DNA of 64,000 nt, from positions 280,245 through 344,244 of IMG/VR virus record IMGVR_UViG_3300019776_000324; one strand, written 5' to 3'. This stretch comes from a virus. Each line of letters starts with the position of its first letter. The stretch's first letter is position 1. Made by a program: the position numbers and the translations under genes. A model generated the notes under the pieces. The model did not search any database and was not told the origin of the DNA. It was given only the letters and a program-made list of their open reading frames with translations. Below, piece by piece: positions 18,248 to 27,065 of this stretch.

Positions 18248-19445
18248 GTTATTCTACATGGGCTTAGAGAGTTATGAGGCTCGCTATACCTTACAACTAA
18301 CTGAATGGAATCGGCGTGTGTTTGATCGTCGCGGACTAGATGTGGTATATGTTCCAGGCCAAACCATTGACGACACTCAGGCTATCTGTGTAGGACAAGT
18401 ATTAGATGCACATGGTCGTAGTTACTTTGGTATGAGTCAGATGATGAATCTGGTTCAAATGATGCGTAACGGAGAAGTTACCAGTGAAGATGTTATCTAC
18501 TTCGAAGACATGTTCCAGCCTGGCATTGAAAGTTTGCCATACATCATGGATCAAGTTCCAGTAACACATCGTCCGCGTGTGTATGTACGCTGTCTAGCAC
18601 AAGCTATTGACCCAGATGACTTTGTTCATGTATGGGGCATGCAAAAGTGGATGGACTTGTACGAAAAGATGGTCAATGAGTTTGTTACAGGCGTACTAGC
18701 TACTAACGAAGAGATGGTAGCTCATATGCGTATTGCAGGCTGGTCGGCTCCAATTTACAATATTAGTGGACTAGCATTTGGCAAAGAAGAAGTTCTAGAG
18801 CGTATAGGTGGCTCGCAAAATATTAAACCGTTTGACCAACGCAAGATGCGTGTGGGCTTTGCCGCTAGGTTTGACCAAGAGAAGCAACCAGACTTCTTTA
18901 TGGACTTGATTGATATGTATCACGATCAGGGCAAACACAAGGATGTAGAGTTTGCTATATTCCAAGGTGGCCCGTTGCGTAGTAACAATCAAAAGTATAT
19001 CGATCGTGCTCGTCAGTTAGAGCGTGAAGGTAAACTTAAAATTTATGAGAACCTAAAGAAAAATGATTATTATAATCTCCTTAATGATACTCGTGTGCTT
19101 TTCAATTGCGCTTTACAAGACTGGGTATCAAACACAGTATCCGAAGCAGATACACTTGGATCGAATGTTCTATTTCCTGCTTATCGTTCTTTTCCTGAAA
19201 CTTTCGCAGATGATCCTAACAGGCTTTACATTCCTTGGTCAATAGATGATGCTTATCACAAGTTAGAAAACTTGCTAGGTGAACTACATCATAACACAGG
19301 ACTTATTAGTGACTGGACCGATGGTACTGTGGATCGTGTTGTAGACATTTTAGAAGGCAAAGGCGAACAATGGAATCGTGCAGGTAATCGCTATCGTGAT
19401 CATGTAAGCCAAGCCAAGTATCATGTAAGAAAGATCGAAGGATGA
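18240..19445 (+). CDS. GT-B family glycosyltransferase
   Basis: About 401 residues. The start is probably GTG 18240 (MRKLFYMGLESYEARY) or ATG 18258; the longer frame back to 18150 only shadows the preceding gene. The C-terminal half has the glycosyltransferase family 4-like pattern: MRVGFAARFDQEKQPDFFMDL, then a stretch ending in IYENLKKNDYYNLLNDTRVLFNCALQDW, a loop with SEADTLGSNVLFP in place of the acceptor/donor E-x7-E site. It probably adds a sugar made by the epimerase and aminotransferase encoded next. ATGA overlap downstream. Confidence 0.7.
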   Translation: MRKLFYMGLESYEARYTLQLTEWNRRVFDRRGLDVVYVPGQTIDDTQAICVGQVLDAHGRSYFGMSQMMNLVQMMRNGEVTSEDVIYFEDMFQPGIESLPYIMDQVPVTHRPRVYVRCLAQAIDPDDFVHVWGMQKWMDLYEKMVNEFVTGVLATNEEMVAHMRIAGWSAPIYNISGLAFGKEEVLERIGGSQNIKPFDQRKMRVGFAARFDQEKQPDFFMDLIDMYHDQGKHKDVEFAIFQGGPLRSNNQKYIDRARQLEREGKLKIYENLKKNDYYNLLNDTRVLFNCALQDWVSNTVSEADTLGSNVLFPAYRSFPETFADDPNRLYIPWSIDDAYHKLENLLGELHHNTGLISDWTDGTVDRVVDILEGKGEQWNRAGNRYRDHVSQAKYHVRKIEG

Positions 19446-20392
19446 GAGTAATAGTAACTGGTGGTGCCGGCTATATTGGCGGCACAACTGTTCTTAAATT
19501 GCTTGATGCTGGACACAGTGTTTTGGCAATTGATCGTCAAATGCCTCCAAAACATTTAGTTGACTGTGGTGCTAAATGGCATACTGGTGACTTTTCTAGT
19601 GAAATTGGATTAGACTGTATAAGATTGTTTGCACCAGATGCTATTATACATTGTGCTGGTACTAGTTTAGTTGGACCCAGTATGACAAATCCTGGCGAGT
19701 ACTACGACAATAATTTTGTTAAGACTTTAAGTATGGTTAACTATTTGGTTAACAACAAGATGACTAACATTAGAGTTATTTTCAGTAGTAGTGCTGCAAC
19801 TTATGGCAATCCAGTAATGACGCCTATACAAGAAGTTGATCCAACTGAACCAATCAGTCCATATGGTCAGAGCAAGCTCATGATTGACTGGATGTTGAGT
19901 AGCTATCGCAATGCTTACGGTCTGGACTTTGTAAGTTTTAGATACTTTAATGCTTGTGGTGCAGAGAGTCAAGCTAGAAATGGACAACTTCCTGGTGCCA
20001 CGCATATTATTGCTAGAGTATTAGAAGCCATGCGAGATAAAAAACCATTTACTCTTAATGGCACAGACTATCCTACCAAAGACGGTACCTGTGTTCGAGA
20101 CTACATTCATGTTGAAGATTTAGCATTGGCACATATTTTAGCAATTGATAAATCTATTCCTAGTGACATTTATAATCTTGGCACTTCTGAGGGAACAAGC
20201 AATGCCGAAATTATTGACACAGCTAGAATTGTCACAGGACAGAAAATAGAAGTTGTAGTTGGACCGCAACGCCCAGGTGATCCTGCTATCCTTACTGCTG
20301 ATGCTGGCAAGTTTATCAAGGTCAGCAATTGGCAACCACAATTCAAGTTAAATGATATTATTCAACATGCATGGGCTTGGTATAATAGATGA
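19442..20392 (+). CDS. NAD-dependent nucleotide-sugar epimerase, GalE-like
   Basis: 316 residues, extended SDR. The Rossmann motif TGGAGYIGG is at residues 6-14, the catalytic S-S-A at about 119-121 and Y-x3-K as YGQSK at about 141-145. R-Y-F-N follows, as in UDP-glucose/GlcNAc 4-epimerases. The likely reaction is C4 epimerisation of a UDP-sugar. Overlaps on both sides (ATGA) bind it to a glycosyltransferase and an aminotransferase. Confidence 0.85.
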   Translation: MRVIVTGGAGYIGGTTVLKLLDAGHSVLAIDRQMPPKHLVDCGAKWHTGDFSSEIGLDCIRLFAPDAIIHCAGTSLVGPSMTNPGEYYDNNFVKTLSMVNYLVNNKMTNIRVIFSSSAATYGNPVMTPIQEVDPTEPISPYGQSKLMIDWMLSSYRNAYGLDFVSFRYFNACGAESQARNGQLPGATHIIARVLEAMRDKKPFTLNGTDYPTKDGTCVRDYIHVEDLALAHILAIDKSIPSDIYNLGTSEGTSNAEIIDTARIVTGQKIEVVVGPQRPGDPAILTADAGKFIKVSNWQPQFKLNDIIQHAWAWYNR

Positions 20393-20979
20393 GCTTTCAA
20401 GCCTTATTTGATTTTGAATCTACTCTAGCTGAATATACCGGTGCACCATATGTTGTATTAACAGATGGTTGCACCCATGCTCTTGAACTTTGTTTTAGAC
20501 ACGACAATATCAAACAAACAGCGTTTACTCCATATACCTATCTGAGTGTTCCTATGCTTATGCATCACTTGGGAATCAAATACGATTATCACACTCAAGA
20601 ACATAGACAACAATGGGTCGGGGAATACAAGTTTGAAGGTACTCGTATTTGGGACAGTGCCCGCAGACTTGAGCGCAATATGTATCGCCCAGGACAGTTT
20701 CAATGTTTAAGTTTTGGTTGGTCTAAACCTTTGCAACTAGGCAAGGTTGGTGCTATACTGTTAGACGATGAGCTAGCATACAAAAAGTTCAGTCGACAAC
20801 GAGCAGACGGTCGCGATCTACATGTTGCTTGGGAAACTGAAACAGACCTAATACTAGGTTATCATTACTGCCCAACATTAGAATTGTGTGCTAAGGGATT
20901 AGAATTGTTACCAACTGTAGAACCAAAATCACAACCTGGAGTTTATCCTGATTGCAGAAATATTTCATTTGCCTCTTGA
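20389..20979 (+). CDS. Minimal DegT/DnrJ/EryC1-type aminotransferase
   Basis: 196 residues, about half the usual DegT length. The N-terminal PLP-binding part is recognisable (YTGAPYVVLTDGCTHALEL, then FTPYTYLSVPMLMHH) and the Schiff-base lysine motif appears as SFGWSKPLQLGKVGAILLDD. The large C-terminal domain is missing. Family members transfer an amino group to keto-sugars. It may be a compact functional form or a degenerate relative; no frameshift is obvious. Confidence 0.7.
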   Translation: MSFQALFDFESTLAEYTGAPYVVLTDGCTHALELCFRHDNIKQTAFTPYTYLSVPMLMHHLGIKYDYHTQEHRQQWVGEYKFEGTRIWDSARRLERNMYRPGQFQCLSFGWSKPLQLGKVGAILLDDELAYKKFSRQRADGRDLHVAWETETDLILGYHYCPTLELCAKGLELLPTVEPKSQPGVYPDCRNISFAS

Positions 20980-21004
20980 TAAAACTCTAAATAACTGTTA
21001 CAAT
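20976..21004 (+). promoter_or_regulatory. Sigma70-type promoter for folE
   Basis: TTGATA (20976-20981), 17 bases, TACAAT (20999-21004). CTAAATAA lies in the spacer. Confidence 0.5.
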
Positions 21005-21049
21005 AGAAGTAAGACTGGTCATCCACGACTATAACTCGGAGAAAAAGAA

Positions 21050-21847
21050 TTGACAACATTTACATCAGAAGATCGAAACAACGCTACTAAACTAGTAGAT
21101 GAAGCACCGTTCCATCCTGGATACGAAGATGCCGCAGTAAATCCTAACGAAAGCGGTCGTCCACTTAGCGTGGTAATTCGCGAACAAATGAAGCTTAGAG
21201 GCAAACGCTTTTGGGCAGGTGATAATGTATCTGAATACATTACACAAGAATCAGACAAAGAAATGCTTATCAACGAAGCTACACAGGCTTTTGAAAAGGT
21301 ATTAGACACCTTGTTGATTGATCGTGAAAATGATCCTAACAGTAAGGGCACAGCTCGTCGTTTGGCTAAGATGTATTATAATGAAATTATGGCAGGTAGA
21401 TATGAGAAGGCACCAGATGCTACTGCTTTTCCAAATGATAGTGAGGATAGATATGAAGGTATGTTGGTTGTACGCAGTGAATTGCGTTCTATGTGTAGTC
21501 ATCATCATCAGCCAGTTAGCGGGGTGGCCTATATTGGCATCATCGCAGCAAACAAACTCATTGGTCTTAGCAAGTATACTCGCATTGCTCAATGGTGTGC
21601 TCGCCGTGGCACTTTACAAGAAGAGTTATGTAACGACATCGCAAGAGAAATAATGAAGGCTACAGATTCACAGAATGTTGGCGTGTATATTCAAGCAACA
21701 CATGGTTGCTGTGAGAATCGCGGCATTATGGCACACAGTAGTTTAACACAAACTACAGTACTTAAAGGTGTGTTCAACACAGATCCAGCAACTAAGAAAG
21801 AGTTTATGGACAATATTAAATTACAACAGGAGTTTGCCCCAAGATGA
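21050..21847 (+). CDS. folE: GTP cyclohydrolase I
   Basis: 265 residues from TTG with GGAGAAAAAGAA upstream. FolE opens GTP to dihydroneopterin triphosphate, the first step towards preQ0. Zinc ligands are visible in C-S-H-H-H near residues 148-152 and in H-G-C-C-E-N-R-G near 217-224; GVAYIGIIAANKLIGLSKYTRI is the conserved core. About 70 extra residues precede the enzyme core. With queD, queE and dpdA it forms a dispersed 7-deazaguanine pathway. ATGA coupling to the next gene. Confidence 0.9.
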   Translation: MTTFTSEDRNNATKLVDEAPFHPGYEDAAVNPNESGRPLSVVIREQMKLRGKRFWAGDNVSEYITQESDKEMLINEATQAFEKVLDTLLIDRENDPNSKGTARRLAKMYYNEIMAGRYEKAPDATAFPNDSEDRYEGMLVVRSELRSMCSHHHQPVSGVAYIGIIAANKLIGLSKYTRIAQWCARRGTLQEELCNDIAREIMKATDSQNVGVYIQATHGCCENRGIMAHSSLTQTTVLKGVFNTDPATKKEFMDNIKLQQEFAPR

Positions 21848-22173
21848 GAACATGGTTAAGACAACGATTAATTAACTTATTAGTAAACGACGATAATAGC
21901 GGTAATAAAGTATCTCGTTCGACGCCCTCTGTAGGAAGCATAAGTGTTAGGTTAGCTCGAGAACAAGATATTTGCGTTAGTGACGGCAATATCGATCTTC
22001 CAGATCCTATCAACTTCCGTGTGCAGACAGTGTCGGGTGGCACAGTGGTCGAATCACGCTGGTATGATCACAAGAAGGATGAACATCGCACTAAGCTACA
22101 CATCATTACTCCAGATGAAAGTTTATCCGAGTCTATCGGTAAAATTGTAACTATGGAATTGTTACAACGATGA
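21844..22173 (+). CDS. Hypothetical protein
   Basis: 109 residues. A basic N-terminus is followed by a beta-rich C-terminal half (FRVQTVSGGTVVESRWYDHKK, TKLHIITPDES). No assignable domain. It overlaps folE and the next gene by four bases each. Confidence 0.5.
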   Translation: MRTWLRQRLINLLVNDDNSGNKVSRSTPSVGSISVRLAREQDICVSDGNIDLPDPINFRVQTVSGGTVVESRWYDHKKDEHRTKLHIITPDESLSESIGKIVTMELLQR

Positions 22174-22535
22174 TCAAGACCATCAGCACCGGACATTCAC
22201 AGTGGCTTAATATAAATTCGCCACCACCACCGTCAGTTTATGGCAATATGACAAATGGTGTAGATGGTCAAATAAGATTTAATGCTTCCACACAACAGTA
22301 TGAAGTATTTGCCAGTGGTGTGTGGAACCCTACAGGAGCATTTGCTACAGTGGATCCAAGTCAAAGAATGATTCAAATATTAGAGTGGGCAGAAAGTAAA
22401 ATGCACATGGAACGAGAGGTTATGGAATTGCTTGCAAAGAATCCCACTGTAGCTGACTCGTACAACAACTATAAACAAGCTGAAGCCCAGCTTAAAATGG
22501 TAATGACCCTGGTGAAAAAAGATTCTGTAGCATAA
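22170..22535 (+). CDS. Hypothetical protein, short beta domain plus helical tail
   Basis: 121 residues. The first 50 resemble the short repeat found in phage tail or neck-associated proteins (GQIRFNASTQQYEVFASGVWNP), followed by long helices (MIQILEWAESKMHMEREVMELLAKN). It may be a minor structural protein. Confidence 0.5.
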   Translation: MIKTISTGHSQWLNINSPPPPSVYGNMTNGVDGQIRFNASTQQYEVFASGVWNPTGAFATVDPSQRMIQILEWAESKMHMEREVMELLAKNPTVADSYNNYKQAEAQLKMVMTLVKKDSVA

Positions 22536-22554
22536 AAACAACACTTTTTACCGT

Positions 22555-22584
22555 TTGACCTAAAAATCCGTTTCGCTGTATAAT
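22555..22584 (+). promoter_or_regulatory. Sigma70-type promoter for the lipoprotein
   Basis: TTGACC (22555-22560), 18 bases, TATAAT (22579-22584). Confidence 0.55.
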
Positions 22585-22615
22585 ACTAGTATTGTTAATT
22601 AATCTAGGTTATACG

Positions 22616-25030
22616 ATGAAGCGGATTTTGCTTTTAGCAACAGTAGTTCTACAACTAGCGGCCTGTGCTGGTGGAGGTGGTGGAGGTGGCGCAAATAATC
22701 CTGGCGGTAGTGCTCCACCAACCCCAAGCAGTGGGCCAACTTATCTTCGATCAGAAGTACCCTTTTCAACTCCGACCAAGGTAGCTACAGTTGATCCATT
22801 GGTAGCTATTACAACTTCAGCCGCAGTGGTTGATACCTTTACTGCAAATATTTCTGGGTCAGGCGAAGATGTTATTATTGCCGGCCGTCAAACTCAACCA
22901 ACTAGTATTGCCAATTGGAGCAATAGTAAAATTAGTATGCTAAGTTGGTCAAATGGTACATTGGTTGATCGAACAGCGCAATGGTTCACAGGAGACTCTA
23001 ATGTAATACTAGGAGCAGATCCTAATATTAAATTTGCTGACTTCTTTAAGAGCGGGCGCACTGATATGTTTGTGGCACCTAGTACCGATGCACAAAATTA
23101 TGGTCCAGCATACCTTTATCAAAATACAGGAACTACATTCAATCGCATTACAATTCCGTTGTCCAATGTATGGGGACACGATACTGCTGTAGCTGATTTA
23201 AATGGCGATGGATATAAGGATTTTGTAATTACCGACTATGGTCCTAATATGACTGTCGGTATCAATAACCGAGTTAACGGTTTTAAAACTTATACCTCTG
23301 CGTTTGGGCCTGGGCCTAGTGCCGCATCAGTTGCAGTTGCAGATTTTATGGGCAACGGAACTACCACTATGGTATTAACTGATACCGACACTAATATTGC
23401 TAACAGCACAAAATTATACAAGTGGGCTATTGACGGCGCAGATCAATTAAAGTTTGACATGGTCAGTGTATTGCCTGCTCCTAGGCCTGGTATTAATCAT
23501 AATATTAGAAGTTTGGTGTATGACTTTGATTCAAGTGGCGCCAACAGCTTGTTAATCTTTGGAACCAACACCGCAACAAAATATTCTGACATACAATTTT
23601 TAAAAAATAACGGAAGCGGAGCATTTACAGATGTTACAGATACTACTCTAGTAGGGTATAATCACAACACATACAGTAGCTACAATCCAAAAATTGTTGA
23701 TGTCAATGGAGATGGATTAACTGACATTTTAGTTAGTGGACAGGACTTTTCTGGTAATAACAACAGCACTCAAGTCTTGTTGCGTAGTCGAGATAACAAA
23801 TATGTGGCGGCCTATCAAAATTTATTAACTGATTTTGCCACACAATCAAATCAAATACAAGGAACAGACAATTCCTCCAACACCGTAAATGTTGTAAAGG
23901 GGCCTAACGGAAAAATGTATCTGGTTACTGCTACTAGTTTTATGAATGGTGCAGACCGTCAACTAGCAGTATATCTTAGTAATATCAGTGACTCAACTAG
24001 TGTAGTGACTCCAAAGTTGGCCTTGGACTTGATTAAATCCAAATGGCCATACATGACTGATATTCAAGCCAACACTGCACTGGCCATGACTTCGTCTACA
24101 TACATGACTAATGCAGGCACTGGGCTAGTAATCAATCCAGATTCATTGCTACAACCAATTGGGTCGTTGTCCTTGATGACACAAAATGGATTAACACCGA
24201 TCAAAGGATATATTGCAGGTGCAGACATTGGTGACGGTAATACACTAGTGCTAGATAGCATAGGGCGTGGGTTTACTACTAGTCTTAAAGCAATGAATGT
24301 ATCTGGATTAAACAGTTTTGGTTATAACACCGAGCATGTTGACCAACACAACTTAACTAGTCATGCAGAATATCTAGTCAACGGTAGTCCAATGACCTAT
24401 GGTAACATGCGTATTGCTACTGAAAATCGTAATGCCTTGTTTGGTAACGATCAAGGTCCGGGTATGTTGCAGAAACCCACACAATATTCCATAGGTATTC
24501 CCGAAGCATACAGAAATGGTAAGTTTAGTTATGGTATGCAGTACACCAACTTGAACACCAATCCGTGGATAGCATTTGGTGGAGCATGGGGTAGCATTAC
24601 TAATTCTGGTATTATGGATAATGTGGCCACTTACAAAGATGGTGGATTTAGTGCCCAGGCCAGCATGATGCATGTTACCACTAATGTTACTCCTGGATTG
24701 ATTACTAAAGTTAATAATATAGTTGGTGGCTGGGCCGAAAGTGGTTATCGTTATACTGAAGATCAGTTTGGTGATATTGGAGTTTATGCTGGTGTTAAGC
24801 CCGTGGTACTGTCAGGCAATGTTGAAGCAAGAATGCCAACTAGTGTTGACAGCGCAGGCAATATAGTGTACACTAACAAGAAATTAGCGATACAAAATCA
24901 AGTCACCCCTTATGTTAGAGCACTATATACTAACATGATCGATAAGAAGACCATGTATCGTTTTAGTGTAATGGGTACACAGCAAGGTCAATATCGACTC
25001 ATGCACGAACTTAGATTTTGGATAGATTAA
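22616..25030 (+). CDS. Large outer-membrane lipoprotein with FG-GAP/VCBS-like repeats
   Basis: 804 residues from the ATG at 22616. A lipoprotein signal peptide ends in the lipobox L-A-A-C (residues 16-19), followed by a Gly/Pro/Ser linker. Calcium-binding FG-GAP-like motifs DLNGDGYKDFVITD and DVNGDGLTDILVSG mark a beta-propeller in the first half. The final 250 residues have alternating polar/aromatic strands (NPWIAFGGAWG, SGYRYTED, YRFSVMGTQQGQYRLMHELRFW) that look like an outer-membrane barrel, as in autotransporters. It is likely displayed on the host surface; superinfection exclusion, adhesion or nutrient capture are possible. Its own promoter lies upstream. Confidence 0.7.
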   Translation: MKRILLLATVVLQLAACAGGGGGGGANNPGGSAPPTPSSGPTYLRSEVPFSTPTKVATVDPLVAITTSAAVVDTFTANISGSGEDVIIAGRQTQPTSIANWSNSKISMLSWSNGTLVDRTAQWFTGDSNVILGADPNIKFADFFKSGRTDMFVAPSTDAQNYGPAYLYQNTGTTFNRITIPLSNVWGHDTAVADLNGDGYKDFVITDYGPNMTVGINNRVNGFKTYTSAFGPGPSAASVAVADFMGNGTTTMVLTDTDTNIANSTKLYKWAIDGADQLKFDMVSVLPAPRPGINHNIRSLVYDFDSSGANSLLIFGTNTATKYSDIQFLKNNGSGAFTDVTDTTLVGYNHNTYSSYNPKIVDVNGDGLTDILVSGQDFSGNNNSTQVLLRSRDNKYVAAYQNLLTDFATQSNQIQGTDNSSNTVNVVKGPNGKMYLVTATSFMNGADRQLAVYLSNISDSTSVVTPKLALDLIKSKWPYMTDIQANTALAMTSSTYMTNAGTGLVINPDSLLQPIGSLSLMTQNGLTPIKGYIAGADIGDGNTLVLDSIGRGFTTSLKAMNVSGLNSFGYNTEHVDQHNLTSHAEYLVNGSPMTYGNMRIATENRNALFGNDQGPGMLQKPTQYSIGIPEAYRNGKFSYGMQYTNLNTNPWIAFGGAWGSITNSGIMDNVATYKDGGFSAQASMMHVTTNVTPGLITKVNNIVGGWAESGYRYTEDQFGDIGVYAGVKPVVLSGNVEARMPTSVDSAGNIVYTNKKLAIQNQVTPYVRALYTNMIDKKTMYRFSVMGTQQGQYRLMHELRFWID

Positions 25031-25031
25031 A

Positions 25032-25214
25032 ATGTTAGCACTTACCGCACTGATGTGTGCCTTGTTAGGATACCAGGTAACTATGCCTGCTGTAGACAAT
25101 GCCAAGTACACCTTTACTGTTCACAAAGAACAAATTGTTCGCATGAATACTCAAAATGGTTCATTTGAAGTGTGCGATGAGCATCTGAAGTGTACACCAG
25201 TTGAGAATAAATAG
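25032..25214 (+). CDS. Small exported or membrane-anchored protein
   Basis: 60 residues with a hydrophobic N-terminus (MLALTALMCALLGYQVTM), then a soluble tail with two cysteines (CDEHLKC). It starts one base after the lipoprotein stop and may be its partner. Confidence 0.5.
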   Translation: MLALTALMCALLGYQVTMPAVDNAKYTFTVHKEQIVRMNTQNGSFEVCDEHLKCTPVENK

Positions 25215-25292
25215 TAGTCCAGCGGCCTTTCGGCGTCATCCCGCTTTACAAATTCTGCCGCCTATGCTATAATCTAACATAGGAGAATAATC

Positions 25293-25430
25293 ATGGCAAA
25301 ACAAATTTATGTATTTCATATCTTACACGAAGGTAAGAATCGTATCGAATTCCTTAGAGCCGAAACCGAAGACCAAGCTCGTGCTCAATTACCAGACGGT
25401 TGTACAGTAAACAAGGTTGAGGTGAAATAA
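25293..25430 (+). CDS. Small hypothetical protein upstream of queD
   Basis: 45 residues (MAKQIYVFHILHEG... to ...VNKVEVK), beta-alpha-beta-like. AGGAG ribosome site, TATAAT at 25268-25273 as probable -10 element, and direct abutment with the queD ATG support it. Confidence 0.6.
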   Translation: MAKQIYVFHILHEGKNRIEFLRAETEDQARAQLPDGCTVNKVEVK

Positions 25431-25937
25431 ATGAACTACACCGGATCAAGACCTTACAAATATACAAGTACTAAAGAATATCACGATGCATTTCCTTGCG
25501 CTTATCGTCAATGGAGAGCAGATAGTCACTGCAACTTGATTCATGGCTACTCATTTAGCATGAAGTTTTACTTTGGCACAGACGACTTAGATGTGCGTAA
25601 CTGGGCTGCTGACTACGGCGGACTCAAAGAACTCAAAGGTATCCTTGAAAGTCAATTTGATCATACCTTACTAGTAGCAGAAGATGATCCTGAACTAGAA
25701 ACATACAAGTTATTACAAGAAAAGAATCTTGCTAAACTAACTATACTACCTAAGCTAGGTTGCGAAGGTCTAGCAGATCAATTGTACAAGTTTGTAAATG
25801 GTGTTTATATTCCAGACATGTGGGGTCAATCAGAAGCAGATCGCTTGTGGTGCTATCGTGTGGAAGTTCGCGAAACAATGTCTAACATGGCATATCGCGA
25901 AGGACATCGTGAATGGAATGAAGATCTCTTCGAATAA
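25431..25937 (+). CDS. queD: 6-carboxy-5,6,7,8-tetrahydropterin synthase, phage-type QueD
   Basis: 168 residues of the T-fold family. The enzyme converts dihydroneopterin triphosphate to carboxytetrahydropterin. Visible elements are D-S-H-C-N-L-I-H-G-Y (catalytic Cys34), DYGGLKELK, Q-F-D-H-T-L-L and the terminal V-E-V-R-E-T. Two of the three usual zinc histidines are replaced by tyrosine (AYRQW instead of AAHR, HGY instead of HGH), while an extra His sits before the catalytic Cys. I recall similar variants in other T4-like phages, so it is a phage subfamily rather than decay. Confidence 0.75.
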   Translation: MNYTGSRPYKYTSTKEYHDAFPCAYRQWRADSHCNLIHGYSFSMKFYFGTDDLDVRNWAADYGGLKELKGILESQFDHTLLVAEDDPELETYKLLQEKNLAKLTILPKLGCEGLADQLYKFVNGVYIPDMWGQSEADRLWCYRVEVRETMSNMAYREGHREWNEDLFE

Positions 25938-26199
25938 AGTTAACGAAATCCTTGACATACTTCAGGAGGAGTGTGGAGAGGTTATTGTTGCTATCAGCAA
26001 GTGTCGTCGCTTTGGTATGGATAACTCCTACAAAGACGGCGGCACACAACGCGAACATTTAATCCAAGAACTTGGCGATGTTACCTTGTTGATCGAATTA
26101 CTTCACGCACATCAAGTTTTTACTGAACAAGAATTACATCAAGCACAAGTAAGAAAAAGTCAAAAGTTAGTCAAGTGGTCAAAAATCTATGAAGAATAG
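25918..26199 (+). CDS. MazG-like NTP pyrophosphohydrolase
   Basis: 93 residues from ATG 25918, overlapping the end of queD by 20 bases. The helical metal-binding pattern E-E-C-G-E...E-L-G-D is clear (LQEECGEVIVAISK, LIQELGDVTLLIELL). These enzymes hydrolyse NTPs and sometimes alarmones. A longer frame upstream is only the queD shadow. Confidence 0.7.
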   Translation: MKISSNKVNEILDILQEECGEVIVAISKCRRFGMDNSYKDGGTQREHLIQELGDVTLLIELLHAHQVFTEQELHQAQVRKSQKLVKWSKIYEE

Positions 26200-26227
26200 A
26201 AATTTATTTTGACTAATAATATACGCA

Positions 26228-26235
26228 TATAAATA
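26228..26235 (+). promoter_or_regulatory. T4-late-promoter-like octamer TATAAATA
   Basis: Exact T4 late consensus eight bases before the ATG at 26244, which has no ribosome-binding site. Confidence 0.5.
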
Positions 26236-26243
26236 TTCGCACT

Positions 26244-27062
26244 ATGTCAAATGAATACAAAATATCTATTTTATTGCCCACACGAGGGCGCACAAAAGCA
26301 CTGGATCGAAGCCTAATAGGTTTATTAGAAAAAGCCTCGGACCTCAGCAGTATCCAGTTACTGTTAGGATTGGATTCCGACGACTCTATAGGAGTTGAAC
26401 ATTTTCAAAATGAACTACAACCTAAATTAGATGACATGGGCATTGATTACACTGCCATGTTGTTTAGTCCAATGGGTTATGGTCGCCTGAATGAATACAT
26501 TAACAAACTAGCTGAAAATTCTTCTGCTGATTGGTTATTCTTTTGGAATGACGATGCAATCATGGAAACCACGGATTGGGATCTAGAGATTACCAAGCAC
26601 ACTGGCGAATTTAAATTATTAGCTGTACATACTCACAATGATCATCCATACAGCATTTTCCCAATCGTACCTAAAGAGTGGTTGGATGTCATTGGTCATT
26701 TAAGTTTACACTCAATGACTGATGCTTGGTTGAGCCAAATTGCATACTGTGTGGATATTTGGGAACGAATTGATATTGATGTATTACACGACCGTGCAGA
26801 CTTAACTGGCAACAATCAAGATGCTACCTACAAACAAAGAGAACTGCTCGAAGGCAATCCTAATAATCCTAGAGACTTCCATCACCCTGCACAGACCATG
26901 TTGCGTATGAAAGAATGCGATATACTAGACAACTATCTTAAAAGCATCGGAAAAGGTAGCGATTGGTGGGATCGTGTTAAATCAGGAGATCAAGATCCTT
27001 GGGACCGATTGAAAGAAAACGACATTAATAAACAAATGGTTCAGTTCCAATTAAAAAAATAA
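26244..27062 (+). CDS. GT-A type glycosyltransferase
   Basis: 272 residues. The start ISILLPTRGRTKALDRSL is the usual family 2-like opening, and W-N-D-D-A around residue 98 fits the DxD metal-binding site. The C-terminus is charged. It precedes a dTDP-glucose dehydratase-like gene and probably uses the sugar made there. Confidence 0.7.
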   Translation: MSNEYKISILLPTRGRTKALDRSLIGLLEKASDLSSIQLLLGLDSDDSIGVEHFQNELQPKLDDMGIDYTAMLFSPMGYGRLNEYINKLAENSSADWLFFWNDDAIMETTDWDLEITKHTGEFKLLAVHTHNDHPYSIFPIVPKEWLDVIGHLSLHSMTDAWLSQIAYCVDIWERIDIDVLHDRADLTGNNQDATYKQRELLEGNPNNPRDFHHPAQTMLRMKECDILDNYLKSIGKGSDWWDRVKSGDQDPWDRLKENDINKQMVQFQLKK

Positions 27063-27065
27063 CTT

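Noticed and set aside
25221-25245. Terminator after the lipoprotein unit
   Set aside because: Five-pair stem with a long loop and no T run.
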